Part shown: positions 1 through 6,630 of the stretch, one piece after another
How positions within the stretch are numbered: position 1 is the first letter of the stretch
How the letters are laid out: each line of letters opens with the position of its first letter
Assembly (NCBI GenBank): GCA_002435545.1
Contig: DJNB01000134.1
Location: 4,855 to 36,829, forward strand
Length of the DNA stretch: 31,975 bases
Origin: Lachnoclostridium sp. UBA6475
GTDB lineage: Bacteria; Bacillota; Clostridia; Lachnospirales; Lachnospiraceae
Direction of reading: 5' to 3'
The notes under the pieces: model-generated
The model's input: only the letters and a program-made list of their open reading frames with translations
The model's database searches: none
What the model was told of the DNA's origin: nothing
Made by a program: the position numbers and the translations under genes

Positions 1-88
1 CTGGGACCAGATTGAGGAATTGATTGGATTTTGGATGGTTGGGTAAAGAGACGAAGAATTCAATTATTATGTGATTTCATTTTTCTAC
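1..88. other. Gene-free window edge, possibly a gene tail
   Basis: A plus-strand frame is open from base 2 to a TAA at 44-46 and would encode only WDQIEELIGFWMVG. It could be the last codons of a gene that lies outside the window, but it is too short to recognise. Nothing else was seen before the promoter at 89. Confidence 0.15.
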
Positions 89-125
89 TGTACAATATTA
101 AAAAAATTGGTTATAATGTAACCAA
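89..125 (+). promoter_or_regulatory. Promoter with palindromic operator for the first toxin-antitoxin locus
   Basis: A perfect -10 TATAAT (112-117) lies 17 bases after a fair -35 TGTACA (89-94). A perfect inverted repeat, TTGGTTA-TAATG-TAACCAA (107-125), covers the -10 box. That layout fits autorepression by the antitoxin encoded just downstream; the binding partner is inferred. Confidence 0.6.
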
Positions 126-160
126 GAATATTTTTAGAATTTAGAATGGTGGTGAAAAAG

Positions 161-319
161 ATGGAAGCTACAGAAATTAAAAAACATGACGAAGCTACGT
201 TAGAATTATATTCTTTACTTGGTCAAGGCTATAAGGCGATGCAAGAAGGTCGTGAAAGTTCCATCGATGAAGTGAAGGAGCGAATCCGGAAAAGGAGAGA
301 ACAACGTGCCTATCGTTAA
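161..319 (+). CDS. Small type II antitoxin, RelB/ParD-like (52 aa)
   Basis: This 52-residue, highly charged helical protein has a segment ELYSLLGQGYKAMQEGR followed by SSIDEVKERIRKRRE. That pattern is typical of short RelB/ParD-like antitoxins that wrap a RelE/ParE toxin. I chose the ATG at 161 because GGTGGTG sits about 6 bases upstream; an in-frame ATG at 146 would add five residues. The toxin frame begins inside this gene (GTG at 306, 14-base overlap), the usual translationally coupled layout. The antitoxin is intact although its toxin is broken, so it may now act only as a repressor of its own promoter. The family call is from pattern and context, without a search. Confidence 0.6.
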   Translation: MEATEIKKHDEATLELYSLLGQGYKAMQEGRESSIDEVKERIRKRREQRAYR

Positions 320-630
320 GTTTACACAACCTGCCGAGTTTGACTTGCAATTAATAGAGAACTATATATCCTATGAGTTGCAAAATCCACAAGCTGCGGA
401 TGATACCATTGATGGGATTAGTGAAGAAGCCGAAAAACTTGCTACTTTTCCAGAATAACATCAATTTGTTTCAGACCCGGTTTTGGCAAGATTGGGATTT
501 CGTATGACTTGGTATGGTAATTACAATATTTTCTACATTTACGATGAATTTGAAGAGATTGAGGTGTGCCCTTTGTGGTACACCTTTTTCTTTGGGCTGT
601 ATTATCAGGATAATTTTGTACAACCAAACG
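306..630 (+). pseudogene. Broken RelE/ParE-like toxin
   Basis: From the GTG at 306 the frame reads VPIVKFTQPAEFDLQLIENY and continues to a TAA at 456-458, giving only 50 residues. Past that stop the same frame carries on with HQFVSDPVLARLGFRMTWYG and NYNIFYIYDEFEEI, the normal middle of a ParE/RelE toxin. TAA therefore looks like a nonsense mutation, possibly CAA to TAA. After DEFEEI, about 36 bases containing a hairpin with a T-run interrupt the frame. The expected last strand (CIIRIILYNQ) appears in the next frame at about 599-627 and is cut off by another hairpin. Nonsense mutation, insertion or frameshift, and lost C-terminus together argue that no active toxin is made. Confidence 0.75.
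563..593 (+). terminator. Terminator-like hairpin inside the toxin remnant
   Basis: GGTGTGCC (563-570) pairs with GGTACACC (577-584) over 8 bp with one G-U pair and a 6-base loop, followed directly by TTTTTCTTT. It has the form of an intrinsic terminator and lies between two recognisable pieces of the toxin, as if inserted there. Confidence 0.55.
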
Positions 631-660
631 CCCCAAGTCTATGACTTGGGGTTATTCTTC
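631..660. terminator. Hairpin terminator between convergent genes
   Basis: CCCCAAGTC (631-639), loop TAT and GACTTGGGG (643-651) form a perfect 9-bp stem, followed on the plus strand by TTATTCTT. It lies between the toxin remnant and the end of the minus-strand XRE gene, so it probably serves both. Confidence 0.7.
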
Positions 661-900
661 GTATCCGTTACATTTATCCGGAAAAATTTCATCGTAAGAT
701 ACTTTAAGAATGTTTTTCAAATGAAAAACTTCGTCGACATAAAGATGTCTCTGCCCTACTTCGATTTTTGCAAGGGCACTTCTTGTAATGTCACAATTGC
801 GTATCTGCAATTTGGCGGATAACTGCTCCTGGGTCAGATTTCTTTTCTCGCGGAGCATACGGAGGTTGTGTCCCAGCTCTTTTTCATAGTCAGCATTCAT
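652..900 (-). CDS. Small XRE-family transcriptional repressor (82 aa)
   Basis: This is a single-domain helix-turn-helix protein. The sequence LGHNLRMLREKRNLTQEQLS, followed by DITRSALAKIEVGQRHLYVDEV, is the classic XRE/Cro fold, ending with the LKVSYDEIFPD motif common in small Clostridia regulators. I chose the ATG at 900 because GAAAGG lies 9 bases upstream; a GTG at 924 in the same frame would add MQIERRDF but overlaps an operator-like palindrome. Two matching palindromes (920-937 and 972-991) lie just upstream and probably mediate autoregulation. It points away from the large secreted-protein gene at 1135 and could also affect it; that is inference. Confidence 0.85.
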   Translation of the reverse strand: MNADYEKELGHNLRMLREKRNLTQEQLSAKLQIRNCDITRSALAKIEVGQRHLYVDEVFHLKNILKVSYDEIFPDKCNGYEE

Positions 901-919
901 AAAATCGCGCCTTTCTATT

Positions 920-991
920 TGCACTTAAATTAGTGCATTCATATTGATTTTATCCAGATTTTATAGCACAATTGCACTTATATAGGTGCAA
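920..991 (-). promoter_or_regulatory. Paired palindromic operators for the XRE repressor
   Basis: Two related palindromes share the pattern TGCAC-N8-GTGCA: TGCACTTAAATTAGTGCA (920-937) and TTGCACTTATATAGGTGCAA (972-991). Their centres are 53 bases apart, about five helical turns, so bound dimers would sit on the same DNA face. On the minus strand TTGCAC of the distal site could be a -35 element. They are most simply read as sites for the repressor at 652-900. Confidence 0.6.
952..969 (+). repeat. Left copy of an imperfect direct repeat flanking the large secreted-protein gene
   Basis: ATCCAGATTTTATAGCAC here matches ATCCAGATAATATAGCAC at 4609-4626 in 16 of 18 positions, in the same orientation. 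The copies bracket about 3.66 kb holding one gene. Confidence 0.4.
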
Positions 992-1134
992 CGGCTGTAT
1001 TAAAAACAACTGCCCTCAAAGAGAAAGGAGAAATTACGTAAAAAGCGGAACAAATCCAGGAGAAATCTACCGAGAAATCTTCCTTGGATTTTAGTAAAAT
1101 AAACAAAATAGCAAAAAGCAAAAGGAGGATTCAC

Positions 1135-4100
1135 ATGAAAAACACACGTAAATTTATCAGTCTTATTTTAGTTTTGGCTTTATGCGTATCTGCATTTACC
1201 AATACAAACGCAGATGCAAAGGGAAAAGTCAAACTCAATAAGAAAAAAATCACTTTAACCATAGGGTCAAAGTACAAGTTGAAACTAAAAAATTACAAAA
1301 AGAAAGTCAGATGGAAATCGTCTAACAAAAAGGTTGCATCCGTTAGTAAAAAAGGGAAGGTAACCGCCAAGAAAAAGGGAACTGCTAAAATTACGGCGAT
1401 TGCCGGCAAAAAGAAATATGTTTGCAAAGTAATCGTCAAAAAATCCAAACGTAGTTCCAATAACTCATCAAACGTTTTTCCAAGCACTGCACCGGCTGTA
1501 ACATCAGCAATGCCTGGTGATACTGTAACTGTGTTGCCAACAATTGCTCCGAACAACACTCCGCTTGCAACGCCGGCAACAACTCCGGCAACAACTCCGG
1601 GCAGCACGCCGCTCACTACTCCGGACAGCACTCCGCTTGCAACTCCGGCAACAACTCCGGGCACTACGCCGCTCACTACTCCGGCGGCAACTCCGAGCAG
1701 TACTCCACTCACTACTCCGGCGATAACTCCAAGCAGTACTCCGGGCACTACACCATCAGTGACTCCAAGCAGTACTCCGCTTGCAACGCCAACAGCAGCT
1801 CCAACCACTACGCCGACGGTGGCTCCAACCAGTACTCCACTTGCAACTCCAACAGCAGTTCCAAGCAGCACTCCGGTCACAACACCGGCGGCAACTCCAA
1901 GCAGTACTCCACTTACTACCCCTTCGGCAACGCCAGCAACAATGCAGGATATCCCTAAATTCATTGGGTTTAAAACATATGATGATAAAGAACTTTTTGC
2001 AGAAGATTCCGAATTAACAACTCTTTCAACAGATGAGATGTTAGCTTTAGTGACGCCACAAACGGAAACAGCTGCAACAGATACCAAATCGATTGAAAAC
2101 AATTTAATCAACAAAGAAGAAATGCTTTTAGTTAAACTCTCTTATGAAAATAAGAAAAGAGACAACATTGTTGAAATTGTTTTAAACGATAGTGATTATG
2201 GCAAAAAACAGATCTATACAACAGCAGCTTCCGTAAATAAAATTTTAAGTTCCGATACTTATTATGACGAAGAAAAAGACAGTTATATAACCGATGTTTT
2301 ACTTCAAATGCCGGTTACTAAAAGTAAGTCAAAACGTATCATTGAAGTTGAAGAAACTTGTTTTCTTCGGGAAACTGTAGGAGTAAAAGGATATGCCGAC
2401 TTATCCTCGACAAGACAGACTAGCGTTACCTTTTTGGTTTCCGAAGAACCATTGCCTTCCTATCCGCAGTATTTCAATTTTGCTGAAAATGAAGAGGGTG
2501 GATATACAATTGTATCATGGAATCAAAATTACTCACTTCCGGATACGGTATATATTCCACCAATTTATAAGGGAAAACCTGTCAATAAATTGGGTACTAA
2601 AGTTTTTGACAAGGCTACAATGACTACATTGATTATTCCAGAGACAATAACAGAAATCGGAGAAAACATGGCTGCTGGGACAGCTGTAAATCTTAAGAAA
2701 CTTATTATGAAATCGGAAAATCCACCTATAATGAGTTCTCTGGCATTGACCGACTTGGAAAACTGCCAGATAATCGTTCCAGAAAAGGGAATCTATCAAT
2801 ATCATAATAAGGGATATTGGTCTTCTTATAAAGAAATAATTTATTATCAAATTCCAAATGGTCCTCTTATCAATGGGATCCCTTATGACAAAACAAAAGC
2901 TGATTTACCAATTGCTTTAACAGAAGATCAAGCTACAAACTGGACAAAAAATGGTTCTTATGGCCAAGTTAAATTTAATACGGATGGTACTGTTGCATAT
3001 AGCTCTCAGCCTACTGCAATTGATGACGATACGGGAGAAATAAAGCCTGTTGATATGTATAATAATGGTTTTGCTTTCCATCTGGATAATGTTACGAAAG
3101 CACAAATGGATGTAACCGGTTATCACTATGTGGCAATACGAATAAAGACAACTGCTGAAGTTAAAATTATGACATGGTCCGGAAACAGCGAAGAAAAATT
3201 CTATAGCAAAAACGATACCTGGGGAAATGTTGAAAAGACAATTGAAAATGAAGATGGTTCAAAAACCTTGATTTACAAAGTTTCAACATTATTTTATTCT
3301 AGTGCTTCCAACGCAAAAGCAATTGGAATTACATTGAAATCGCCAGATGGTATTGCGCAAAGTGCGGTTCTTTACAGTATTGTATTTACTAATACAATAG
3401 ATAAAAATGAAGAATCAAATAGCTCAAAAGATGGTTCTTTTGACACTATGATAGCGGATAGTCTTCTCTCTACAGGAAACAATGCACGCTTGAAGAATGC
3501 AATTGCCAAAGCACGAGACGGCAAAGATGTTTCCTTAGCATATATTGGCAGTACTGCCACGGAAACCGTTTATTCTAATTCTAAAGGATTTGCTGAACTT
3601 TCTGCTAATGCATTTGCAAAAACCTATGGGAAAGACGATGGTTCCAACATTCATTTTATCAATGCCGGAATGAGTGGCTCATCTTCTGACATTGGAGTTG
3701 TCCGCTATAACCGGGATGTTATCGATCGTTTACCTGCCGGAAGCAATCATCCGGATATATTATTTATCGAATTTTCCGCAAATGATTTTGAAACAGCAAC
3801 AAATGGCGGCGCATATGAGGGTCTGATCCGTGAAGCCTTGAAATCCGGCTCGGCAGTCATACTTGTCTTTCCTGTGTTCCAAAGTGAACAAGGGGGACGC
3901 GTTATGGAATCCACGTATCGTGCATACGGAAACTATTACGACCTTGCAATGATCAGCATGGGGGATAGCGTCATGCCTTATTTTGAAAATGAAGGTTTTT
4001 ATGATTGGTACTTTCAGGACAGTTTTAATCCAACTAATGACGGCTACCAATTAATGTCAGATTGCATTATGAACCTCATGGATACAGTAGATAAGGCTGA

Positions 4101-4608
4101 TAAAGACACATACAATATTACCGACATTGATGCGATGGCTCCACTGAAAACATCGGCTTATCAAGGTATAAAAATAATTGACTCAAAGACAACGACAGAA
4201 GATGTTGAGATAATTGACTTCATAGATGTGGGCAGTTTTGCCGAGACGGACTCTGCAACTGGAAGTTTTCAGTACCCATACAACGGAAAGGAAGGCGCAG
4301 CCAAATTTCCTGACAACTGGATGCATACCAAAGAAAGTGGTAACACTGCTTTAACAATCAAAGCAACCTGCAAGACGTTGATGTTTGTATATAAACTGAG
4401 CAATTCTAAAACATTTGGCTCTGCAGATCTGTACATTGATGGGGAGAAAAAAGCAACTTTAGATGGTTATGATTCTTCTGGATGGAACAATGGAAAAGTC
4501 TTTGTTGCGATGACAGATGATGAAGCAGCAGAGCATACCATTGAATTAAAAATGAAAGATGGTGATGAGGAGAAAAACTTCACACTGCTTGCGATTGGAT
4601 ATAATTAA
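1135..4608 (+). CDS. Large secreted multidomain surface protein with BIG2, LRR-like and degenerate SGNH-esterase domains (1157 aa)
   Basis: The start at 1135 has AAAGGAGG 7 bases upstream. Approximate layout: signal peptide 1-30 (hydrophobic core SLILVLALCVSAF); BIG2 Ig-like domain 30-110, with VRWKSSNKKVASVSKKGKV; Thr/Pro repeat spacer 125-272; unassigned domain 273-455; BspA/LRR_5-like segment 456-575 (IPPIYKGKPVNKLG, LIIPETITEIGEN); beta-rich region 575-752 that may be carbohydrate-binding; SGNH hydrolase-like domain 766-985; and a C-terminal beta-sandwich 1022-1157 (TFGSADLYIDGEKKATLDGY) of the type that follows SGNH esterases in Clostridia. The blocks NAGMSG (843-848) and SAND (Asn883) are kept. 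The expected IGGSITEG nucleophile block is IGSTATET, with Thr807 at the Ser position, and the expected DxxHP block is DSFNP, with Asn965 for His. Catalysis by the usual mechanism is therefore doubtful. No LPXTG anchor was seen. A surface-binding role is inferred. Confidence 0.8.
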   Translation: MKNTRKFISLILVLALCVSAFTNTNADAKGKVKLNKKKITLTIGSKYKLKLKNYKKKVRWKSSNKKVASVSKKGKVTAKKKGTAKITAIAGKKKYVCKVIVKKSKRSSNNSSNVFPSTAPAVTSAMPGDTVTVLPTIAPNNTPLATPATTPATTPGSTPLTTPDSTPLATPATTPGTTPLTTPAATPSSTPLTTPAITPSSTPGTTPSVTPSSTPLATPTAAPTTTPTVAPTSTPLATPTAVPSSTPVTTPAATPSSTPLTTPSATPATMQDIPKFIGFKTYDDKELFAEDSELTTLSTDEMLALVTPQTETAATDTKSIENNLINKEEMLLVKLSYENKKRDNIVEIVLNDSDYGKKQIYTTAASVNKILSSDTYYDEEKDSYITDVLLQMPVTKSKSKRIIEVEETCFLRETVGVKGYADLSSTRQTSVTFLVSEEPLPSYPQYFNFAENEEGGYTIVSWNQNYSLPDTVYIPPIYKGKPVNKLGTKVFDKATMTTLIIPETITEIGENMAAGTAVNLKKLIMKSENPPIMSSLALTDLENCQIIVPEKGIYQYHNKGYWSSYKEIIYYQIPNGPLINGIPYDKTKADLPIALTEDQATNWTKNGSYGQVKFNTDGTVAYSSQPTAIDDDTGEIKPVDMYNNGFAFHLDNVTKAQMDVTGYHYVAIRIKTTAEVKIMTWSGNSEEKFYSKNDTWGNVEKTIENEDGSKTLIYKVSTLFYSSASNAKAIGITLKSPDGIAQSAVLYSIVFTNTIDKNEESNSSKDGSFDTMIADSLLSTGNNARLKNAIAKARDGKDVSLAYIGSTATETVYSNSKGFAELSANAFAKTYGKDDGSNIHFINAGMSGSSSDIGVVRYNRDVIDRLPAGSNHPDILFIEFSANDFETATNGGAYEGLIREALKSGSAVILVFPVFQSEQGGRVMESTYRAYGNYYDLAMISMGDSVMPYFENEGFYDWYFQDSFNPTNDGYQLMSDCIMNLMDTVDKADKDTYNITDIDAMAPLKTSAYQGIKIIDSKTTTEDVEIIDFIDVGSFAETDSATGSFQYPYNGKEGAAKFPDNWMHTKESGNTALTIKATCKTLMFVYKLSNSKTFGSADLYIDGEKKATLDGYDSSGWNNGKVFVAMTDDEAAEHTIELKMKDGDEEKNFTLLAIGYN

Positions 4609-4626
4609 ATCCAGATAATATAGCAC
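4609..4626 (+). repeat. Right copy of the imperfect direct repeat
   Basis: ATCCAGATAATATAGCAC starts directly after the TAA of the secreted-protein gene and matches 952-969 in 16 of 18 positions. Confidence 0.4.
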
Positions 4627-4669
4627 CCTGGAATCAAAAAAGAGGCTCTGCTCCGACCGGAGTGGCGCA

Positions 4670-4734
4670 AAGAGGCAGTTTCCCCTCCTATGTACTCTGG
4701 CTTGGCGGAATACATAGGAGGGGAATTGACTCTT
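4670..4734. repeat. Long palindromic element (15-bp perfect stem, extended outward)
   Basis: TTCCCCTCCTATGTA (4680-4694) and TACATAGGAGGGGAA (4711-4725) form a perfect 15-bp inverted repeat with a 16-base loop. With one bulge the arms extend outward through AAGAG (4670-4674) and CTCTT (4730-4734). No T-run follows, so this is not an ordinary terminator. The rest of the 4609-4856 gap holds a smaller hairpin (CTCCG-AC-CGGAG, 4651-4662) and the promoter at 4775-4803. Confidence 0.7.
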
Positions 4735-4774
4735 ATGACAGTTTATGCTTGCTGCAAATTCACATGCGAATACC

Positions 4775-4803
4775 TTGATTTTATTACAGCAAACGTGTAT
4801 AAT
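4775..4803 (+). promoter_or_regulatory. Promoter of the second toxin-antitoxin locus
   Basis: TTGATT (4775-4780), a 17-base spacer and a perfect TATAAT (4798-4803) lie 53 bases before the antitoxin start. This matches a housekeeping-sigma promoter. Confidence 0.7.
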
Positions 4804-4856
4804 AAGATTAAAGAAATCAACGTAAAATTTATTTTAGATGAAATGGAGGAATCATT

Positions 4857-5117
4857 ATGCCAAATATCAAACCGATTTCAGATTTAAGAAATTATACTGC
4901 TGTTATCAACGAGGTAGGCTATGGCAATCGAGTTTATCTGACACGTAACGGACATGGGCAGTGTGCCATCATTGATATGAAGGAATTAGATGAACTAGAC
5001 AAACAAAAGGCATTGTATGAATTGATGACTAAATTAAATGAAGCAGAGACTTCCATTCGCGAGGAAAGTACGATATCTGCTGATGAACTTGAAGCAGAAT
5101 TGGGGGTATCTGATTGA
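4857..5117 (+). CDS. Phd/YefM-family antitoxin (86 aa)
   Basis: The N-terminus PNIKPISDLRNYTAVINEV, followed by RVYLTRNGHGQCAIIDMKEL, is the Phd/YefM fold. It forms the DNA-binding dimer of type II antitoxins and recognises its own promoter. The C-terminal part (about 55-86) is acidic and helical and normally neutralises a RelE/ParE toxin. The ATG at 4857 has GGAGGA 7 bases upstream. The toxin frame starts at the overlapping TTG at 5114, but that toxin is truncated, so this is effectively an orphan antitoxin. Length is normal for the family. Confidence 0.85.
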   Translation: MPNIKPISDLRNYTAVINEVGYGNRVYLTRNGHGQCAIIDMKELDELDKQKALYELMTKLNEAETSIREESTISADELEAELGVSD

Positions 5118-5248
5118 AACAAATTGAATATTCACAAGTTGTAAGAAAAAAACTTCATGCGTTGAAAACTTATTTAACGGACGAATTTGGCGCTGCAATC
5201 TCTCAAAAATCAATTAAGCAAATAACTACATCTGTAAGAAAAAAGTAA
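5114..5248 (+). pseudogene. Truncated RelE/ParE-like toxin (N-terminal 44 residues)
   Basis: From TTG 5114, which overlaps the antitoxin stop, the frame reads LKQIEYSQVVRKKLHALKTY, then LTDEFGAAISQKSIKQITTS, and stops at TAA 5246-5248. This matches the first half of a family of RelE/ParE toxins that run to roughly 100 residues. The conserved C-terminal strands with catalytic or gyrase-binding residues are missing. Translating the following bases in other frames gives nothing toxin-like, so a deletion fits better than a frameshift. The following gene has its own promoter at 5307, so the break does not affect it. Confidence 0.7.
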
Positions 5249-5306
5249 AAATCAAAATATCCTGCAATTTCAACCTCCTGTTGAGAAAATCAAGAAAACC
5301 AGGTTA

Positions 5307-5335
5307 TTGTTTTCTTTTTTCACTTCTTTTATAAT
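5307..5335 (+). promoter_or_regulatory. Promoter of the XRE-phosphoribosyltransferase gene
   Basis: TTGTTT (5307-5312), a 17-base spacer and TATAAT (5330-5335) lie about 50 bases before the ATG at 5385. The ribosome site AAGGAGGA lies between them. Confidence 0.7.
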
Positions 5336-5384
5336 GAAATCACAAAGAGCTCTTTAATCCATTCAAATTAAGGAGGAACAAACT

Positions 5385-6155
5385 ATGATTTCAATTGGAA
5401 CCACGATCAAAACATTGCGAAAAGCAAAAGGCGTAACGCAGGAAGAAGTGGCGCGGAAATTGGGTGTTTCATACCAGGCAGTTTCAAAGTATGAAAACGG
5501 AGCAGCACAACCGGATATTTCTCTGATTCCATTGTTAGCACAATATTTTGGTGTAACAATAGATGAGTTGTTTGGTTACAAGCTGGATGCCTTGACAAAC
5601 AAAGAAAAATTTGTGCGATTTATGGCAGATAACCAAATTTTGACATTTCAAGAAGATAGCAGCTATTTTATCAATACGGAAAATTTCTCCACCAATGCAC
5701 AGATAAGCAAAATCGGAGAAGTATTGGCGGACTGCATATGTGAAAATTATCTTGAATTTGACGTATTAACCGGAATGGCTTATCATGGGATTTCTTTTTC
5801 AGCAATGGCCGCAAGTGTTTTGTATAACAAATATGGAAGAACGGTAAATTATTGTCATGCGAGACAGAAGCCTGACAGCAGAGGGCGAATGATATGCGGT
5901 CACACATTGCAGGCAGGGGAACGTGTAGTCATCGTAGACGATGGTGTGTCTACGGGGCAAAGCGCAGACAGGTGGATTGAGGAAACAAAGAAATGTGCTG
6001 ATATCCATGTTGTGGCGTTGGTAACCATATTCGCCCGCGACGATATGCCCGGCGGAATTGGAAGACATCTGTTAGAAGAAAAATACGGTGCGAACGTGTA
6101 TTCCGTAATTTCAGATCAGGATATCCAAAAAGCTTTAGAAAAGGGAATTGTTTAA
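5385..6155 (+). CDS. XRE helix-turn-helix fused to an orotate-phosphoribosyltransferase-like domain (256 aa)
   Basis: Residues 1-65 are a clear XRE DNA-binding domain (LRKAKGVTQEEVARKLGVSY, then QAVSKYENGAAQPD and the tail VTIDELFGYKLD). Residues about 75-256 resemble type I phosphoribosyltransferases of the PyrE group. The PRPP-binding loop VVIVDDGVSTGQS is at 181-193, the upstream strand LTGMAYHGISFSAMAA at 128-143, and RQKPDSRGRMICGHTL before the loop recalls the OPRTase flexible loop. Both acidic residues of the loop are present, so PRPP or nucleotide binding is plausible. Bacillus PurR also joins a DNA-binding domain to a PRTase sensor, though with an unrelated winged helix. I infer a regulator responding to PRPP, a nucleobase or a nucleotide. 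The gene is monocistronic, with its own promoter and terminator; its targets are unknown. Confidence 0.8.
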   Translation: MISIGTTIKTLRKAKGVTQEEVARKLGVSYQAVSKYENGAAQPDISLIPLLAQYFGVTIDELFGYKLDALTNKEKFVRFMADNQILTFQEDSSYFINTENFSTNAQISKIGEVLADCICENYLEFDVLTGMAYHGISFSAMAASVLYNKYGRTVNYCHARQKPDSRGRMICGHTLQAGERVVIVDDGVSTGQSADRWIEETKKCADIHVVALVTIFARDDMPGGIGRHLLEEKYGANVYSVISDQDIQKALEKGIV

Positions 6156-6161
6156 ACCATG

Positions 6162-6190
6162 ACCACCGGCTAAGCCGGTGGTTTATTTTA
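6162..6190 (+). terminator. Intrinsic terminator after the XRE-phosphoribosyltransferase gene
   Basis: ACCACCGGC (6162-6170), loop TAA and GCCGGTGGT (6174-6182) form a perfect 9-bp GC-rich stem followed by TTATTTTA. Confidence 0.85.
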
Positions 6191-6232
6191 CTACGATGCA
6201 AAGGGAAAAGCTAATGTTGGGTAAATTATTGA

Positions 6233-6261
6233 TTGACAAGTATTATCATTGCCGCTACAAT
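6233..6261 (+). promoter_or_regulatory. Promoter of the PIN toxin-antitoxin locus
   Basis: A consensus TTGACA (6233-6238), a 17-base spacer and TACAAT (6256-6261) give a strong promoter. The leader to the ATG at 6397 is about 130 bases and contains a small inverted repeat, ATACT-ACAGA-AGTAT, near 6314-6328. Confidence 0.75.
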
Positions 6262-6396
6262 TAAATTATCAAATGAAAACAAAACGATGATTATAAGGTT
6301 GGAAACGCATAAAATACTACAGAAGTATTCTTAATGGATGAATATTTACAGATGTCTTGTATATGACTTCCATAAAATTTGAAAGGAGTGAGGGAA

Positions 6397-6630
6397 ATGT
6401 CAACATTGGAAAAAACAATCAATCTTTTGAATGATTTACCCGAAAACGAAATCGAAATCATATATAGTTACGTAAGATTTGTAAGTTCTCAACGTGAAGA
6501 AAGAAAAAAGACGCAAGAACCAATTGAAGATATTTTTGACAAAATTGTTGGTGTTTTGCCAGATACAGGGAAAACAGCAGAACAATATCATGACGAAAGG
6601 ATAAGAGAAAAATATGACCTTGTTAATTGA
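6397..6630 (+). CDS. Antitoxin paired with a PIN-domain toxin (77 aa)
   Basis: This small acidic protein starts MSTLEKTINLLNDLPENEIE and ends EQYHDERIREKYDLVN. The N-terminal part predicts a helical dimerisation segment (IYSYVRFVSSQREERKK), like the DUF2281-type partners of PIN toxins. The C-terminal tail ending in ERIREKYD is of the kind that occupies a PIN active site. I chose ATG 6397 because AAAGGAGTGAGG lies just upstream; a TTG at 6379 in the same frame is unlikely. It overlaps the toxin start by 17 bases, indicating translational coupling. Family assignment is by context and general pattern. Confidence 0.65.
   Translation: MSTLEKTINLLNDLPENEIEIIYSYVRFVSSQREERKKTQEPIEDIFDKIVGVLPDTGKTAEQYHDERIREKYDLVN

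Noticed and set aside
1556..1945. Possible CRISPR or non-coding tandem repeat.
   Set aside because: The repeats are short, irregular, in frame and encode Thr-Pro units of a cell-surface stalk; no conserved spacer-repeat structure is present.
1293..2114. A 273-codon minus-strand frame rich in Val and Gly.
   Set aside because: It is the complement of the Thr/Pro repeat spacer of the secreted protein; repetitive sequence keeps the opposite frame open.
4609..4734. Terminator of the large secreted-protein gene.
   Set aside because: The hairpins here are strong but none is followed by a run of T on the plus strand, so a simple intrinsic terminator is not supported.
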